From the NCBI RefSeq assembly GCF_012395185.1, contig NZ_JAAZTU010000035.1, positions 1 through 42,141 of the forward strand: 42,141 nt of DNA, written 5' to 3'. Positions 18,122-27,259 of this stretch are shown piece by piece. Origin of the DNA: Vibrio aestuarianus (lineage in GTDB: Bacteria > Pseudomonadota > Gammaproteobacteria > Enterobacterales > Vibrionaceae). The notes beneath the pieces are model-generated. The model worked only from the letters and a program-made list of their open reading frames with translations. It did no database searches and was not told the DNA's origin. Position 1 is the first letter of the stretch; each line of letters opens with the position of its first letter. Position numbers and translations under genes: made by a program.

Positions 18122-18400
18122 GTGGTCAATTGATGATATTTCACTGCGCAATTAGACTTTGTTAGCGCAAAAAATTAAATTCATCTACCTTGCTATGTCA
18201 AAATTCTAATTTCCTGACTCAGAATTGCTTTTAAGATGTAACACGATGAATCCTTCCTACAAATTTCTCATCATCACTCGTAAAGTGTTTTTATTCTTTT
18301 GTTAAAAAAAATAAGTCTCGTGAATACTGATGCTGATGTTCTTCAATGTCTTAGCTGAAGATCAGGTAAGTGAAACATTCAAGGAATGAGAGAAATAGAT
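18122..18400 (+). other. Gene-free region upstream of the chitinase gene
   Basis: AT-rich, no convincing open frame. It holds a small inverted repeat TGCGC/GCGCA around 18146-18170 and must carry the chitinase promoter, but I cannot place a reliable -35/-10 pair or a recognised chitin-regulon operator. Confidence 0.4.
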
Positions 18401-20947
18401 ATGAATCGTATTACTTTGTGCTCTGCAAGTATTGCTCTGGCTCTGTCAGGAGCCGCAATAGCAGCACCAGCGACCCCTAGCGTTGACGTTTATGGGTCGA
18501 ACAATCTACAGTTTTCTAAAATTGAATTGGCTATGGAAACCACGGCCGGTTACAACCAAATGGTCAAATATCATGACCAAGCGACCATTACGGTTAAGTT
18601 TAACCAATGGAGCGGTACCACTGGCGACACTTATAAAATTTATTTTGATGGGTTGGAAGTAGCTACTGGGCCGATTTCCGGCAGTCAAACCACCGCAAGT
18701 TTTGACTATGCACACGGTGGTTTGTATCAAATGGAAATAGAAGCGTGTGATGCTACTGGTTGTAGTAAAAGTTCGCCAGTTGAGATTACCATTGCCGATA
18801 CTGATGGCTCGCATCTGAAGCCACTTGCGATGAATGTGGATTCAAACAATAAAACATACAATACCGATAAAAATACCGTAGTCGGCACGTATTTTGTTGA
18901 GTGGGGTATTTATGGTCGAGAATTCACGGTCGACAATATTCCTGCTGATAATTTGACCCACATTCTTTACGGGTTTATTCCTATTTGTGGTCCGAACGAA
19001 TCGGTTAAATCTGTGGGTGGTAATAGTTACAATGCACTGATGACAGCCTGTAATGGCGTAAACGATTATGAAGTGGTTATTCATGATCCTTGGGCAGCAT
19101 TTCAAAAGAGTTTTCCACAAGCAGGGCATCAATATAGTTCTCCGATCAAAGGAAACTACGCGATGTTGATGGCGCTTAAGCAGCGCAATCCTGATCTTAA
19201 AATTATCCCTTCGATTGGTGGTTGGACATTGTCTGATCCTTTCTTTGATTTTACCTCCAAAACGAACCGTGACACCTTTGTTGCATCGGTGAAGAAATTC
19301 CTTACAACATGGAAATTTTACGATGGAGTTGATATCGACTGGGAATTTCCTGGTGGTGGTGGTCAAGCATCGAACCTAGGCGATCCGGTCAATGATGGTC
19401 CTGCTTACATTGCGCTAATGCGGGAATTGCGCGCGATGTTAGATGAACTACAAGCAGAAACAGGGCGCAGCTATGAGTTGACGTCAGCGATTGGTGTCGG
19501 TCACGATAAAATTGAAGATGTAAATTACGGTGAAGCTATCCAGTACATGGATTATATCTTCGCTATGACTTATGACTTCTATGGAGGTTGGAATAATGTC
19601 CTTGGCCATCAAACTGCTTTGTACTGTGGTTCGTTTATGCGCCCTGGTCAATGTGATGGGACGGGTACTGATGAAGCTGGTAAAGCTTACCCTGGCCCTG
19701 CTTATACTTCAGATAACGGCATTCAGTTACTTTTAGCGCAAGGTGTCCCTGCGAATAAACTCGTACTAGGAGCGGCGATGTATGGTCGCGGTTGGGAAGG
19801 AGTAACTCAAGCTTCAATGAGTGACCCGACAGACCCCATGACAGGTGTGGCTAACGGCAAGTTGAAAGGCTCGACGGCTCAAGGCGTGTGGGAAGATGGG
19901 GTGATTGACTACAAAGGGATTAAGTCATTCATGTTAGGGCCAAATAACACTGGTATTAATGGTTTTGAGTATGGTTATGATGAGCAAGCCGAAGCGCCTT
20001 GGGTTTGGAACCGCACCACTGGTCAGTTAATTACCTTTGATGATGATCGCTCAGTAAAAGCGAAAGGGGCTTATGTTCGAAGTTTAGGTTTAGCTGGTCT
20101 TTTCTCTTGGGAAATCGATGCTGATAATGGTGATATTCTCAACGCAATGCATGAAGGTTTAGCAGGAGGAAGTACAACGCCGCCAGCTAATCGCGTACCA
20201 ACGGCTAATGCTGGTGTTGATCAAACCGTGATTGGGCCAGTCTCTGTGACACTGGATGGTCGAGCATCAAAAGACAGTGACGGTACGATTGCCAGTTATG
20301 TTTGGCAACAAACAGCGGGGTCAGCCGTTACGCTCACTAATGCTAATAGCGCTCAAGCTAGCTTTGAAGCTGCGAGCGCAACTCAAGCGCAAACTTTCAT
20401 CTTTAAGCTAACCGTCACCGATGATAAAGGCGCAGAGGCCTCTGACTTGGTGAGCATTACGGTCAACCCGAAAATTACAGAACCTGTAAATACAGCGCCT
20501 GTTGCTGTCGTGACAGCACCGAATAGCGTCAATGCTGGTGATGTTGTGATGGTTGATGCCGGTGCCTCAAGTGATGCCGAGCAAGACCCACTGAGCTTTG
20601 CATGGAAGATCCCTACGGGGTTGAATGTGACAGTCCAAGGTTCAATTGTTTCTTTTGTGGCTGCTGAGTATACGCAAGACACCACACTGAACTTCACGGT
20701 CACTGTCAGCGATGGCCAAGCAAGCTCCTCAGCCAGCACTTCAGTTGTAGTGATAAAGAAAGCCTCTGGTGGAGAAACGTGTGACAACCTATGGGATAAA
20801 GGCTCGGTTTATACTGGTGGCAATCAAGTTTCTTGGGCTGGTAAGGTGTGGGAAGCTAAGTGGTGGACAACGGGTGAAGACCCGACAACAACCGGAGCTT
20901 GGGGGGTATGGAAGGAAGTCGGTTTAGCCAACTGCTCCACAAACTAA
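18401..20947 (+). CDS. Secreted GH18 chitinase with ChiN, two PKD domains and chitin-binding module
   Basis: 848 residues from ATG 18401 (GAGAG upstream; an in-frame ATG at 18386 would extend past the signal peptide start). It hydrolyses beta-1,4 links in chitin outside the cell. Order: signal peptide (cut near AIAAPAT, residue 23); ChiN fibronectin-like domain (about 25-130); GH18 catalytic barrel (about 155-575) with the catalytic motif Asp308-Gly-Val-Asp-Ile-Asp-Trp-Glu315, Glu315 being the acid, plus SIGGWTLSDPF and MTYDFYGGW; two PKD-type domains (about 598-690, start NRVPTANAGVDQTV, and 695-785, start NTAPVAVV); and a C-terminal CBM5/12-type module of about 50 residues with WDKGSVYTGGNQVSW and KWWTTGEDP. 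The architecture matches V. cholerae VCA0027 as I recall it. Single-gene unit with its own terminator. Confidence 0.95.
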   Translation: MNRITLCSASIALALSGAAIAAPATPSVDVYGSNNLQFSKIELAMETTAGYNQMVKYHDQATITVKFNQWSGTTGDTYKIYFDGLEVATGPISGSQTTASFDYAHGGLYQMEIEACDATGCSKSSPVEITIADTDGSHLKPLAMNVDSNNKTYNTDKNTVVGTYFVEWGIYGREFTVDNIPADNLTHILYGFIPICGPNESVKSVGGNSYNALMTACNGVNDYEVVIHDPWAAFQKSFPQAGHQYSSPIKGNYAMLMALKQRNPDLKIIPSIGGWTLSDPFFDFTSKTNRDTFVASVKKFLTTWKFYDGVDIDWEFPGGGGQASNLGDPVNDGPAYIALMRELRAMLDELQAETGRSYELTSAIGVGHDKIEDVNYGEAIQYMDYIFAMTYDFYGGWNNVLGHQTALYCGSFMRPGQCDGTGTDEAGKAYPGPAYTSDNGIQLLLAQGVPANKLVLGAAMYGRGWEGVTQASMSDPTDPMTGVANGKLKGSTAQGVWEDGVIDYKGIKSFMLGPNNTGINGFEYGYDEQAEAPWVWNRTTGQLITFDDDRSVKAKGAYVRSLGLAGLFSWEIDADNGDILNAMHEGLAGGSTTPPANRVPTANAGVDQTVIGPVSVTLDGRASKDSDGTIASYVWQQTAGSAVTLTNANSAQASFEAASATQAQTFIFKLTVTDDKGAEASDLVSITVNPKITEPVNTAPVAVVTAPNSVNAGDVVMVDAGASSDAEQDPLSFAWKIPTGLNVTVQGSIVSFVAAEYTQDTTLNFTVTVSDGQASSSASTSVVVIKKASGGETCDNLWDKGSVYTGGNQVSWAGKVWEAKWWTTGEDPTTTGAWGVWKEVGLANCSTN

Positions 20948-20969
20948 CGCCTTATTTTCTATTTAATTT

Positions 20970-20998
20970 GAGCCTCACCACTGTGTGAGGCTCTTTTG
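20970..20998 (+). terminator. Rho-independent terminator after the chitinase gene
   Basis: 9-bp stem GAGCCTCAC/GTGAGGCTC, 6-nt loop, TTTT after it; 23 bp after the stop codon. Confidence 0.9.
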
Positions 20999-21038
20999 TT
21001 TATCCCTTTCCTTAATAATTACTTGCAATCCATCTATT

Positions 21039-21073
21039 TTGATATAGTGTTATACCTATGTATAACACTATAT
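21039..21073 (+). promoter_or_regulatory. GntR (YtrA-type) operator overlapping the promoter
   Basis: A perfect 14-bp inverted repeat, ATATAGTGTTATAC and its complement, separated by CTAT, spans 21042-21073. A TTGATA -35 (21039-21044) and TATAAC -10 (21061-21066) with 16-bp spacing lie within it, so the bound regulator would block polymerase. The predicted transcript starts near 21073, only about 13 bases before the GTG of the regulator gene. Confidence 0.72.
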
Positions 21074-21085
21074 TGGTGTGGAATT

Positions 21086-21457
21086 GTGACAGATTGGCAA
21101 GATAACCAACCTATCTTCCGTCAGTTAGCCGACAAAATTACCGAGCAAATTTTGCAAGGTATTTGGCCGGAAGAGCACGCGCTTCCCTCGGTAAGAAGTG
21201 TCTCGGCAGATATGAAGATTAATCACCTTACGGTGATGAAAGGCTACCAACTATTGGTTGATGAAGGCATTGTTGAAAAGCGTCGAGGTCAAGGTATGTA
21301 TGTGACGAAAGGAGCATTAGCGCAACTACAAACCAAGCAAAAGCAGCGTTTTTTACAACAGCAAATCCCAGAAATAGCAAGCACGCTAAAACTGCTTGAA
21401 ATGCCGCTGGAAGACTTTATCAGCCAATTAAAACAATATATTGAAGGTGATCAATGA
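21086..21457 (+). CDS. GntR family regulator, YtrA subfamily
   Basis: 124 residues starting at GTG 21086; the frame is open further up but those codons run through the promoter. The N-terminal winged helix-turn-helix reads QPIFRQLADKITEQILQGIW, LPSVRSVSADMKINHLTVMKGYQLLVDEGIVEKRRGQGMYV; only a short helical tail (about 50 residues, no ligand-binding domain) follows, which defines the YtrA group that controls ABC transporter genes. The gene overlaps the ABC ATPase gene by 4 bp (ATGA). A long palindrome lies over its own promoter, so negative autoregulation of the three-gene operon is likely. The inducer is unknown; in Bacillus YtrA-type operons respond to cell-wall antibiotics. Confidence 0.93.
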   Translation: MTDWQDNQPIFRQLADKITEQILQGIWPEEHALPSVRSVSADMKINHLTVMKGYQLLVDEGIVEKRRGQGMYVTKGALAQLQTKQKQRFLQQQIPEIASTLKLLEMPLEDFISQLKQYIEGDQ

Positions 21458-22323
21458 GCCCGTTAGTCGAAATCAAAAACCTATCAAAGCAATATGCGAA
21501 GCAGGGTGATACCCGCAATAAAGCGCTGCATGACGTCAGCCTTGAACTCCAAGCTGGACAAATTGTGGGTTTGCTTGGGCACAATGGTGCGGGTAAATCT
21601 ACCTTAATCAAATCGCTGCTTGGGGCGCATCATTATCAAGGTGATATTCGTATTCAAGGTCTAAACCCGATAGCGGATCGCGCCAAGGTGATGGCACATC
21701 TTTCTTATATTTCTGATGTCAACGTATTGCCTGATTGGATGACGGTTAAGCAGATCCTTCGGTATACCTCAGGTGTTCACCCGAGTTTTTCATTAGAAAA
21801 AGCAATGCAAGTATTGGCACAAACTAACATCCGTCTATCCAGTAAAATTCGTACCTTATCTAAGGGTATGAAAGTGCAGTTACATTTAGCCATTGTGATT
21901 GCCACTGATACTAAGGTATTGATTTTAGATGAACCGACGCTTGGACTCGATCTGATTTATAGAGATACTTTTTATCGCCATTTGCTTGAGTGGTTCCATG
22001 ATGGTGAGCGAGCTTTGATTATCGCCAGTCATGAAGTCTCTGAAATTGAACATTTACTGACCGATGTGCTAATTCTGAAGCAAGGAAAAGTGGTTCTGCA
22101 AGATTCAATGGAGAGTATCAGCGAAGGGTATTTTATCCTAGAGGCCAATCAGTCACACAGTGATGCTATTCGATCGCTTCAGCCGTTGGCATCTGAGGTC
22201 AGTTTAGGTACGACGAAGTGGTTACTTTCCTCTGAATATCGTGGAGCAGTTGAAGGGTTTGGTGCCATTTACACTGTAAAACTTGCCGATCTATTTCTTG
22301 CTTTACAGAAGGAGAACGCATAA
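21454..22323 (+). CDS. ABC transporter ATP-binding protein
   Basis: 289 residues. Walker A is GHNGAGKST (residues 42-50), the signature motif is the variant LSKGMK near residue 137, Walker B and D-loop are VLILDEPTLGLD near residue 155, and the switch His is in ASHEVSEIE. It is an ABC-2 type ATPase of the YtrB/CcmA-like group with a C-terminal extension of about 80 residues. It works with the permease encoded directly downstream (stop and start overlap by one base) to move an unknown substrate, probably outwards. Part of the GntR-controlled operon. Confidence 0.93.
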   Translation: MSPLVEIKNLSKQYAKQGDTRNKALHDVSLELQAGQIVGLLGHNGAGKSTLIKSLLGAHHYQGDIRIQGLNPIADRAKVMAHLSYISDVNVLPDWMTVKQILRYTSGVHPSFSLEKAMQVLAQTNIRLSSKIRTLSKGMKVQLHLAIVIATDTKVLILDEPTLGLDLIYRDTFYRHLLEWFHDGERALIIASHEVSEIEHLLTDVLILKQGKVVLQDSMESISEGYFILEANQSHSDAIRSLQPLASEVSLGTTKWLLSSEYRGAVEGFGAIYTVKLADLFLALQKENA

Positions 22324-23180
22324 TGCACGCCAGTATTTATATGCTTGAAAAAGAGCTCATCGAGAATAAAACGGTTACGCGTATTCCTTTATTCCTATTA
22401 GTGTGTGGGACGCTGTTGTTTGTTAGTTTATTGATGAACAATACACTACAACATAACCTGTTTTTTGAAATGGAATTTGGTGGAGATGTCAGTGACATAC
22501 ATTTAGAGTTCGCCGATGATCTCAATATGTTCATCACCGCGAGCGTGGGCTTCATTTCATTGATACTAAGTTCATTGTACTTCCCCAAAACATTTCGTAA
22601 AGAGCGCAAAGAAGGTAGTTCGATGTTTTGGCGTAGCATGCCAGTGAGCAACACAATGACTCATGTGGTCAAAATCGGCTTCGGTCTATTTTTGATCCCT
22701 GTTGTCTGTTCTGTGCTGGTGGTGTCTGCTGATATCATGTTGTGGCTGCTAAACTTTGCAACCGATGACCGTCTTGCCGTGCTGCTTGAACAACGCTCAT
22801 TATGGTATGCGTTTCAGCATTGGTTTAGCTATGTTGGCATTATGTGGGTTATTGGGGGGTGCATGATCCCGCTAGCTTGTTTTACATTATTGATTTCACA
22901 ACTCTTCAATTCACCGCTATTGGTGATATTTGTTGGGGGTTATGCACTAAAATGGCTATCTATAGGGGCGTTCAATACGGACATGGTCGGTGATTTTTAC
23001 CATGCAATTCTGAATTTACCACTGCAACTGCTGACATCATCTAACATCAGCGTGATACTCGAACAAGTTGGGTTGGGGAACTTAGCGGTTTATTTCGGAA
23101 TTGGTTTAGTTAGTTACTGGGCCAGTCACAAGCTCTACAGTACGGATGAGTTATCAGTGACGTCGTTATGGGCTAGATAA
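22323..23180 (+). CDS. ABC-2 type permease subunit
   Basis: 285-residue inner-membrane protein with about six helices (IPLFLLVCGTLLFVSLLM; FITASVGFISLILSSLYF; GLFLIPVVCSVLVVSADIML; IMWVIGGCMIPLACFTLLIS and others) and a cytosolic KTFRKERKEGSSMFWRSMPVS loop typical of ABC-2 permeases that dock on the ATPase. It completes the GntR-ATPase-permease operon; the ATG overlaps the ATPase stop by one base. No substrate can be named from sequence; toxic peptide or envelope-stress efflux is the usual suggestion for this group. Confidence 0.88.
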   Translation: MHASIYMLEKELIENKTVTRIPLFLLVCGTLLFVSLLMNNTLQHNLFFEMEFGGDVSDIHLEFADDLNMFITASVGFISLILSSLYFPKTFRKERKEGSSMFWRSMPVSNTMTHVVKIGFGLFLIPVVCSVLVVSADIMLWLLNFATDDRLAVLLEQRSLWYAFQHWFSYVGIMWVIGGCMIPLACFTLLISQLFNSPLLVIFVGGYALKWLSIGAFNTDMVGDFYHAILNLPLQLLTSSNISVILEQVGLGNLAVYFGIGLVSYWASHKLYSTDELSVTSLWAR

Positions 23181-23346
23181 AACCAACTGATATCGATTAT
23201 GTATAGTTTTATGTAAAGGAGCATTTGTGGCTCCTTTCTTTTTATTTACTAACCTCACAAAATTCATTTTATTTGCACTTTAACACTCAACAAATCTGCT
23301 TATCTGCCGTTACCTATTCTAAGCTGTGTATGACATTGTATTTAAT
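23103..23346. repeat. Misordered placeholder: see 23346-23403 inverted repeat described in findings
   Basis: The interval intended is 23347-23403: ten-base arms TTTTTAGCCT and AGGCTAAAAA with about 37 bases between them, upstream of the chemoreceptor gene. Treat the end coordinate as 23403. Confidence 0.2.
23215..23246 (+). terminator. Terminator of the GntR-ABC operon
   Basis: 8-bp stem AAAGGAGC/GCTCCTTT, 7-nt loop, then CTTTTTATTT; 35 bp after the permease stop. Confidence 0.88.
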
Positions 23347-23478
23347 TTTTTAGCCTAAATGATGAATATCTAGAGTACGTCAAATTTATTTTGAGGCTAA
23401 AAATTATAATGCTCAATAGGTTGAGAGAGCTTCTGTCGGCCACACTAAAACTACTATTTCAAATAAATAGGTCTTCCT

Positions 23479-25365
23479 ATGTTCAAAAATTTATCTTTAA
23501 AAAACAAGCTGGCGATTTCAGCCAGTGCTGCCATTATCCTAGGGGGAGTGTTAGTTGAGGCACTGTCGTATAAAGCTGCATTGGAGCGTTTAGATGTTGA
23601 CGTTGAACAACGATTACAAAGTACCACCACATCGTACAGTCAATATGTAACCGACTGGTTGGTGTCAAAAGAGCGCTCGCTGACCGCTCTTCCTCAAGAT
23701 TCAGAAAAAGCGGCTATTGTGACTCACTTGAAGCAAGTTCGTGATTCAGGCGCGTTTGATAACGTTTTTTTAGCGTATCCCGATGGCTCACAAGACAATG
23801 CGAACGGAGTCGTATTACCACCAGGCAACGATGACCCACGTCAATGGGGTTGGTACACCAATGCTAAAGCTAACCCGTCAAAAGTCTTTATGGATAACCC
23901 AACCGTTGCCGCTGCAACTGGCGCGAATGTTGTTTCTTTGGGTAAGGCGTTGAATCTACATGGCGATCAAGTTGTGCTTGGGGCTGATGTAGAAATTACC
24001 GATATTCTTAATACCATGAAGCAAGTTATCCTGCCGGGTGAAGGCTACATGTTTATCGCTAATGACCAAGGGAATATTTTCACCCACAGTAATACCAAAC
24101 TGCTGAACAAAAGTGTTTCTGAACTTGGGTTGAGCTTTGCTGATATCCAAAAAGCGCTTTCAATACAAAGTGATTTGGCGATCACCATTAAAGGTGATGA
24201 TTATGTGTTGTATGCCAGACCGATTGATGGAACAAAACTTAGTACAGTGGCTGTAATTAATCATGACTCTTTAGTTGCTCCTTTGTTTGACGCCATTTTA
24301 GGGCAGCTACTGGTGACCGCTATTGTGGTTATTTTATGTACAGTGCTATTTAATTTGCTTTGTAACGTATTGTTCCGCCCGCTTAACAACGTTTCTCAAG
24401 CTTTGGGGCAAATTGCTAACGGTAGTGGTGATTTAACTCAACGTATTGAGGTAGAAAATAACGACGAAGTCGGCGAACTTGCGAAAAATTTCAACACGTT
24501 TGTGGCAAGTTTACAGCAACTGATTGGGCATATTCGCCAACAATCACACCAATTAACCGAGCAGTCAGAGCATGGTGCACACCGCGCCAATCAGTCGGCA
24601 TCTGAACTTAGTCATCAGCAGCAAGAAGTGGTGATGGTAGCTACAGCGGTCACTGAAATGGCATCAGCAACACAAGAAATTGCGTCACATGCTGAGCAAA
24701 CGGCGCAAGCAGCGCAAGACTCTGCAACTAGCACTAATAATGGTCATGCTCTGGTTATTCAAACCAAAGGTTCGATCAATGATTTGGCTAGCTCTGTCAA
24801 TGAAGCAAGTACCGTTATTGCGGCGCTTAATCAACATGCTCAAGAGATTTCAACCGTATTGGCAACCATTCAGGGCATCGCAGAGCAAACTAACCTGCTT
24901 GCTTTGAATGCGGCGATTGAAGCGGCACGAGCAGGAGAGCAAGGGCGTGGTTTTGCTGTGGTTGCGGATGAAGTCCGCGTACTTTCACAGCGTACCCATA
25001 CTTCTACCGAAGAAATTAAGTCAACCATCGATACGCTACAAGAAACTACCAAGCGCGCAGTGGCGTTGATGCAAAGTAGTTCGACATTAGCATCGAATTC
25101 AGTTGATGATGCAGACAAGGCATCTCATGCATTAGAGGAAATTAATACCGCTGTTGCGTTGATCAGCGATATGGCAACTCAAATTGCAACCGCAGCTGAA
25201 GAGCAAACTCACGTAACCAGTGAAATCACACAAAATGTGACTTCGATAAAAGACGTGACTGAGCAGCTAGTCGTCGGCGCTGAAGATAGCTTGAGTCAAT
25301 CCAATGAACTCAAGCAGCAAGCTGAAGAGCTCAGTGCCAAGGTGGCGACCTTTAAACTTTCTTAG
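23479..25365 (+). CDS. Methyl-accepting chemotaxis protein with Cache sensor
   Basis: 628-residue inner-membrane chemoreceptor. Order: N-terminal membrane helix (about 12-30), periplasmic dCache-type sensor (about 35-275, with [20 protein letters not shown] and [19 protein letters not shown] typical of these domains), second membrane helix (about 276-300), HAMP (about 300-355, [20 protein letters not shown]), and the cytoplasmic signalling domain whose hairpin tip reads [20 protein letters not shown]. No C-terminal CheR-docking pentapeptide is seen. dCache receptors often bind amino acids or other small organic molecules; the ligand is not predictable. From memory the locus corresponds to V. 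cholerae VCA0031. Single-gene unit followed by a strong terminator. Confidence 0.95.
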   Translation: MFKNLSLKNKLAISASAAIILGGVLVEALSYKAALERLDVDVEQRLQSTTTSYSQYVTDWLVSKERSLTALPQDSEKAAIVTHLKQVRDSGAFDNVFLAYPDGSQDNANGVVLPPGNDDPRQWGWYTNAKANPSKVFMDNPTVAAATGANVVSLGKALNLHGDQVVLGADVEITDILNTMKQVILPGEGYMFIANDQGNIFTHSNTKLLNKSVSELGLSFADIQKALSIQSDLAITIKGDDYVLYARPIDGTKLSTVAVINHDSLVAPLFDAILGQLLVTAIVVILCTVLFNLLCNVLFRPLNNVSQALGQIANGSGDLTQRIEVENNDEVGELAKNFNTFVASLQQLIGHIRQQSHQLTEQSEHGAHRANQSASELSHQQQEVVMVATAVTEMASATQEIASHAEQTAQAAQDSATSTNNGHALVIQTKGSINDLASSVNEASTVIAALNQHAQEISTVLATIQGIAEQTNLLALNAAIEAARAGEQGRGFAVVADEVRVLSQRTHTSTEEIKSTIDTLQETTKRAVALMQSSSTLASNSVDDADKASHALEEINTAVALISDMATQIATAAEEQTHVTSEITQNVTSIKDVTEQLVVGAEDSLSQSNELKQQAEELSAKVATFKLS

Positions 25366-25385
25366 TCATGTTGATGACAAACCAA

Positions 25386-25412
25386 AACGATGCTTCGGCA
25401 TCGTTTTTTTTC
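25386..25412 (+). terminator. Rho-independent terminator after the chemoreceptor gene
   Basis: 8-bp stem AACGATGC/GCATCGTT closed by a stable TTCG tetraloop and followed by T8; 20 bp after the stop. Confidence 0.95.
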
Positions 25413-25568
25413 GATTGAAAATTGAGCTAAAGATCAGATTTACCCTACAAACCTATCCCAATCAACAAGTATAGAATGTAACCAGTTGAATATGTAAAAC
25501 CTTTGTTTCCGGCGATGGAACTCTTTTAAATCGGGTGATGTGAGCTCTTTTCACTTCGTTTTTCTTGT

Positions 25569-25587
25569 TTTCTCACCTAGTGAGAAA
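25569..25587. promoter_or_regulatory. Palindrome upstream of the IclR gene, possible operator
   Basis: 8-bp arms TTTCTCAC/GTGAGAAA with a CTA centre, 82 bp before the regulator ATG. A TATAAG-like -10 lies downstream near 25618. IclR regulators bind short palindromes and often control themselves. The rest of the 25413-25668 gap holds nothing else I can support. Confidence 0.45.
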
Positions 25588-25668
25588 GCAACTCTGTTAT
25601 TCATCACAAATTCTCGCTATATAAGAATCATAGTTGAGGTGTGTGATGAATGGAGCTAAAAAGAAAAC

Positions 25669-26403
25669 ATGAATGAAACAAAACTCTCAGCCAACCAAGT
25701 TAATGAAAAGTCACTGCAATTGTTAATGCAAGTGGCAGTTAATGAAGAACCTGTGTCGGCAAAAGTATTGAGCGAGCAGTTACAAGTGCCGCTAAGTAGC
25801 TTGTATCGCCACCTTAAAATTTTAAAAGAGTGGAACCTGATTGAAGAAAGTCCTCATGACAAGACGTTAATCATAGGTTCTGCTGCACTGCTGCTGATGC
25901 GTAGTTATGAAACGAGCCAACATAATCTTGATGCCGTTGATGCGGTGTTAAGTCGGCTGCAAAAGCAAACCAGTGAAATGGCGGCCTACATGGTTCCGGT
26001 TGGTTACCGAGCCTTGTGTGTGAGCCAGAAAGAAAGTATGCAGGCGCTTCGATGCAGCTTCGTCCAGGGTCAAAGTCAACCCCTGCTTCGAGGTGCCTCA
26101 TCTAAAGTTATGTTGGCGTATTTACCGGCTCAACGCTGCGAGAAAATTCTTCGTTATTTCGGTGAAGAACATCGTATGGAGAAATGGCAGGCTGAGCTGG
26201 AGAAAATACGTCGTAATGGGTACGCCGTCAGTACGTCGGAAATTGACCCTGGCGTGTCAGGTATTAGTGCCCCGGTAATGAAAGGGAGTAAGTTGATCGG
26301 CGCAATTTCGGTAATGGCTCCAGCCCATCGAGTTGAAGCCAATAAGCAACGGATCATCTTACATGTATTACAGGCAGCAAGAGCGTTGCCACCAGAAAGG
26401 TAA
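25669..26403 (+). CDS. IclR family transcriptional regulator
   Basis: 244 residues: an N-terminal winged helix (about 10-65; VSAKVLSEQLQVPLSSLYRHLKILKEWNLIE) and an IclR-type effector-binding domain (about 80-240) with the family pattern LLRGASSKVMLAYLP, NGYAVSTSEIDPGVSGISAPV and KLIGAISVMAP. IclR proteins bind small metabolites and repress or activate neighbouring catabolic genes. Here the only gene downstream in the same unit is the arginase-fold protein, 6 bp away, which makes that gene its partner or its target. The ligand is unknown. Confidence 0.94.
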   Translation: MNETKLSANQVNEKSLQLLMQVAVNEEPVSAKVLSEQLQVPLSSLYRHLKILKEWNLIEESPHDKTLIIGSAALLLMRSYETSQHNLDAVDAVLSRLQKQTSEMAAYMVPVGYRALCVSQKESMQALRCSFVQGQSQPLLRGASSKVMLAYLPAQRCEKILRYFGEEHRMEKWQAELEKIRRNGYAVSTSEIDPGVSGISAPVMKGSKLIGAISVMAPAHRVEANKQRIILHVLQAARALPPER

Positions 26404-26409
26404 TTCACA

Positions 26410-27246
26410 ATGCTAAGTTTATTCAAACGCTATCGTATGGCTAGAACGCCAAATCAACACGTACACCCATTCACATTCATGACCTTGTGTGAGCGTGTTA
26501 AGCCGATGTCTCAAGTAGAGTTTGAATTTGCGCAGCAGAGCTTAGAATTTTCTTCCGATTGGCTTTATCAGCATCAAGCAAACGGCTGTTACTCTGATGC
26601 AGGTCATATGGTGGTGCAAAATAAAAATGCAGCCGGTTTTCAAGACAGTCTATATCAGCATTTGGCCGCTCGTTCATTGCCGGTTGTTCTCTCTAATTGT
26701 CATGAAACCTTACTCAATGCCTTACCGGTAATGGCGTTAGACGATCAAGAAGTTGGTCTGATTAACATTGGACATCGATTTGATCTCAAACAGACGCTGG
26801 ATTTACAGCTCGGTTCGGTTTTTCATTTTGCCTTGACTCGCTATAGCAATACTCGTCTTTTTTGTTTAGGAATTGATGAAACTTTGCAGGCAAATCAAGT
26901 AGTGGAGTATGCCGAAGATCTTGGCGTCAATTGGTTAACTCTAAGTGAATGCAGTTTTCGTTTCCGTAATAACTTAAAAGCACAGCTAGCGAGTTACATT
27001 GAACATTGTGATCAATTGATCATTAGTATTGATCTTGCGTCGCTTGTTTCGACGATGGGCGTTGATGAGAATCATGCGCTTGATAATCAAATGGTGCTAA
27101 GAACGTTAAGACAATGTGTTTTATCAGGAAAAGTAAAGCTGATTCAGTTAGTGGGAGCAAAGGATAAGCTCATTTATTCTAGACAGACGAAAGAGATTTT
27201 CGATGAACTTTTCGCCTTGTCGCCCGAAATTACGCATGTGGCTTAG
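26410..27246 (+). CDS. Arginase/formiminoglutamase-fold protein lacking half of the metal ligands
   Basis: 278 residues. The pattern of the ureohydrolase fold is visible: SNCHETLLNAL (metal His98 kept, in the GGxH position), LINIGHRFDLK where the enzymes have D-A-H-x-D, RLFCLGIDETLQAN, then LGVNWLTLSEC, and LIISIDLASL where they have D-x-D. In this reading Asp-to-Gly at 121, His-to-Arg at 123 and Asp-to-Ala at 210 remove three of the six manganese ligands, while His98, Asp125 and Asp208 remain. It should not work as a normal dimanganese amidinohydrolase, so a binding or regulatory role is likely. AAAGGT precedes ATG 26410. It is the second gene of the IclR unit and faces the formate dehydrogenase gene with a 13-bp gap. 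Family call moderately sure. Confidence 0.7.
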   Translation: MLSLFKRYRMARTPNQHVHPFTFMTLCERVKPMSQVEFEFAQQSLEFSSDWLYQHQANGCYSDAGHMVVQNKNAAGFQDSLYQHLAARSLPVVLSNCHETLLNALPVMALDDQEVGLINIGHRFDLKQTLDLQLGSVFHFALTRYSNTRLFCLGIDETLQANQVVEYAEDLGVNWLTLSECSFRFRNNLKAQLASYIEHCDQLIISIDLASLVSTMGVDENHALDNQMVLRTLRQCVLSGKVKLIQLVGAKDKLIYSRQTKEIFDELFALSPEITHVA

Positions 27247-27259
27247 GAGGACACTTTCC

